From Aporrectodea caliginosa (lineage: Eukaryota; Annelida; Clitellata; Crassiclitellata; Lumbricidae), in assembly GCA_020284085.1 (NCBI GenBank), contig JACEVL010000101.1, positions 152,857 through 216,856 on the forward strand: a stretch of DNA of 64,000 bases. Direction: 5' to 3'. Position numbers and translations under genes: made by a program. The stretch's first letter is position 1, and each line of letters begins with the position of its first letter. Below are positions 62,372 to 64,000 of this stretch, one piece after another. Under the pieces are notes generated by a model that ran no database searches, was not told where the DNA came from, and saw nothing but the letters and a program-made list of their open reading frames with translations.

Positions 62372-62824
62372 GGGGCAGTCCATAAAGTACGTCACGCTCC
62401 AGGGGGTTTAAGAAAGTGTGACAGTTTGTGACAGGGGGAGGGGGAGTCAGGCCATGTGTGACGTCACACATTTATTTTTTTAAATTTTATTTATAATTTA
62501 TTTTTATTTTTTTAGTAGAATTTCATAGCTTTAATAATAATTTTCAAAAATTTTCTGAAACATTTTAATTAGTTTTATGTCAAAATAGCATGAAATGCAT
62601 ATCTCCTGAATGTGTTTTCACGATTCCTCTCGCTAGGAGCGCTAGTAATAATGCTGTTGCGAAGCCTTGTTTATGTATTAGCCTTGCTTTCGGAAGTATT
62701 GTTATTTCTATGTTGAAAGTGTGACGTACTTTAGGGGTGGGTCCGAGTTTTGTGACAGTTTGTGACAGAGGGGAGGGGGGGTAAAATGGTCAAAAATAGC
62801 GTGACGTACTTTATGGACGGCCCC
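62372..62824. mobile_element. terminal-inverted-repeat MITE, about 453 bp
   Basis: Ends GGGGCAGTCCATAAAGTACG and CGTACTTTATGGACGGCCCC (about 27-bp inverted repeats), TA on both sides. Subterminal GTGTGACAGTTTGTGACAGG and GTTTGTGACAG repeats. Same end consensus as 59139. Confidence 0.75.
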
Positions 62825-62927
62825 TAGCAGCTACAGTCGTCGCTGAGCTGTCTATGACAAGAGGTCATTGATTTATCCTCTAGACCAGTGCTTCCCAAAC
62901 TTTTCAGTGTCACGGACCGGCAGGCTT
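62759..62927 (+). repeat. direct repeat of about 168 bp, copy 1 (copy 2 at 63528-63695)
   Basis: The two stretches are nearly identical, joining the right end of the 62372 MITE to the left end of the hAT-like element at 62886. They differ by one base in a G/A run. Confidence 0.95.
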
Positions 62928-63151
62928 TCAGTCAATTAACTAGTGTCACGGACCAGCAGGAATTTTCCCACTGCAGGACGACCGGTGCAAAATTACGATT
63001 AAAATACGATTATTGGAAAACAACACAATTACGATTATTAAATTACGTTTAAAATACGGTTATTATCTAAATAATAAATATAAGACTTTAACAATAACTT
63101 TATTCATTATTTCTCTTTTTATCCATCTACTTTAACTGCGGAAATCTTGCT

Positions 63152-63186
63152 TGCTTGTTTGCTTGCTTGCTTGCTTGCTTGCTTGA
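63152..63186. repeat. (TTGC)n microsatellite
   Basis: About nine TTGC/GCTT units. Confidence 0.9.
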
Positions 63187-63480
63187 ATGTTTGAGCCACA
63201 GGCTAAAAAGTCAAATCTTGCGACGACTAATTCGATCACTTACAATCATTCAGTCAATCGTCGTGAAACTTGGCAGATAGACTCGACCTCGCAGACACTT
63301 CATTCTATAAAAATTTCAGCTCCCCAAAAAGGCTAAGCTTATAGAATCGGGGACTCAACTTTTCGAATCGGGGAATCCCCTTTTCCGAAACGCAGCGTTT
63401 TCATTGGCCAGCGTTTTCATTGGCCGCACGCGGACTATATATTTGTAGAAGTAAGCTTCGTAAGACGCATTATAGCAAAG

Positions 63481-63511
63481 ATGTTAGAGCCGTAGGCTAC
63501 GGCTCTAACAT
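63481..63511. repeat. 31-bp perfect palindrome
   Basis: ATGTTAGAGCCGTAG, one central G, then its exact inverse. GGCTCTAACAT recurs at 63690 right after the second copy of the 168-bp repeat. Confidence 0.9.
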
Positions 63512-63527
63512 ATTTTTTAAACATATA

Positions 63528-63695
63528 TTTGTGACAGAGGGGAGGGGGGTAAAAATGGTCAAAAATAGCGTGACGTACTTTATGGACGGCCCCTAGCAGC
63601 TACAGTCGTCGCTGAGCTGTCTATGACAAGAGGTCATTGATTTATCCTCTAGACCAGTGCTTCCCAAACTTTTCAGTGTCACGGACCGGCAGGCT
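63528..63695 (+). repeat. direct repeat of about 168 bp, copy 2
   Basis: See 62759-62927. Flanked on both sides by GGCTCTAACAT (63501 and 63690), which suggests insertion of the copied block at that sequence. Confidence 0.95.
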
Positions 63696-64000
63696 CTAAC
63701 ATCTTTGATTATAGGATACTAGATGGATATAGTAAAAAAACTTTGTTTTTACGGGCTGTATTTTATTTAATCACCTAAAATAAATTTCTCAACTATGTAT
63801 TAAAATTGATTTCAATGCATGTTTAGCCAATTATATGACTCTGTTGCCCTTTAAATGCTAGCGTAATAAATATTTTTATGACTTTTTAAACTATAGGCTA
63901 ATATCCATTTCTTGATTCAGATACAATTTGACCAGTTTCTTGACTCACTTTGCGGACCGGTTACTGACGGCTCGCGGACCGGCACCGGTTCGCGGACCAC

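Larger units (their letters stand above)
62886..64000. mobile_element. hAT-like element, left end only in window
   Basis: CAGTGCTTCCCAAACTTTTC followed by CACGGACCGGCAGG is the left end of a widespread hAT-type MITE (CAGTGGTTCTCAACCTTTT-like). Near 63953-64000 GCGGACCGG and CGGTTCGCGGACCAC are typical of its right end, but the terminal bases fall beyond the window. A second left end at 63655 shows an internal rearrangement. Confidence 0.6.

Overview
The window is nuclear DNA from an animal. It has GT-AG introns with phase-consistent exons, many tRNA-derived SINEs, non-LTR and LTR retroelements, MITEs and microsatellites, and families typical of metazoans (multi-CTLD receptor, protocadherin, retinol-dehydrogenase-like SDR). 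SINE tails ending in a GCGCTATATAAAT-like motif and a large CTLD receptor suggest a marine invertebrate, perhaps a deuterostome such as an echinoderm or hemichordate. That placement is inference and I cannot name the species. Nothing looks bacterial, and there is no operon or CRISPR array.

Layout. 0.5-6.4 kb: two phase-compatible exons (554-795 and 6271-6439) of an unrecognised plus-strand gene, with a repeat-filled intron. 6.5-20.6 kb: gene-poor DNA with minisatellites, long polypyrimidine tracts, SINEs, LINE fragments, a GC-rich patch near 12.5-12.9 kb and several hAT-type MITEs with intact 8-bp target duplications. 20.6-23.3 kb: the 5' half of a Ty3/Gypsy-like LTR element (LTR, tRNA-Leu-like primer site, Gag-protease ORF), cut off exactly where CTLD-gene sequence begins.

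23.3-44.8 kb: a plus-strand gene for a membrane receptor with many C-type lectin domains, resembling macrophage mannose receptors. I can trace six complete CTLDs, two partial ones, a 36-bp stalk exon and a final exon with a transmembrane segment and short tail. The first half is a duplicate of the second: 23290-30888 matches 34541-40624. In places the copies are almost identical and elsewhere clearly diverged. The first copy is bracketed by two different truncated LTR elements that face inward. No signal-peptide exon is visible, so the 5' end is missing, broken or misassembled.

45-51 kb: repeats only, including two hAT MITEs, one of them inside a SINE. 51.2-54.0 kb: a protocadherin encoded in one exon (seven cadherin repeats, transmembrane helix, short tail). 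54-58 kb: SINEs, trinucleotide and CA repeats, a mariner-type MITE and a hAT MITE. 58.0-59.0 kb, minus strand: an intronless retinol-dehydrogenase-like SDR. 59-64 kb: terminal-inverted-repeat elements, a pre-miRNA-like hairpin and the left end of another hAT-like element that runs off the window.

The three recognisable genes do not form a pathway. The CTLD receptor (glycan binding), the protocadherin (adhesion) and the dehydrogenase (retinoid or lipid metabolism) are ordinary neighbours. The most unusual biology is structural: the retroelement-bracketed CTLD duplication, a minisatellite grown from an exon-intron boundary, a dense set of MITEs, and several strong short hairpins.
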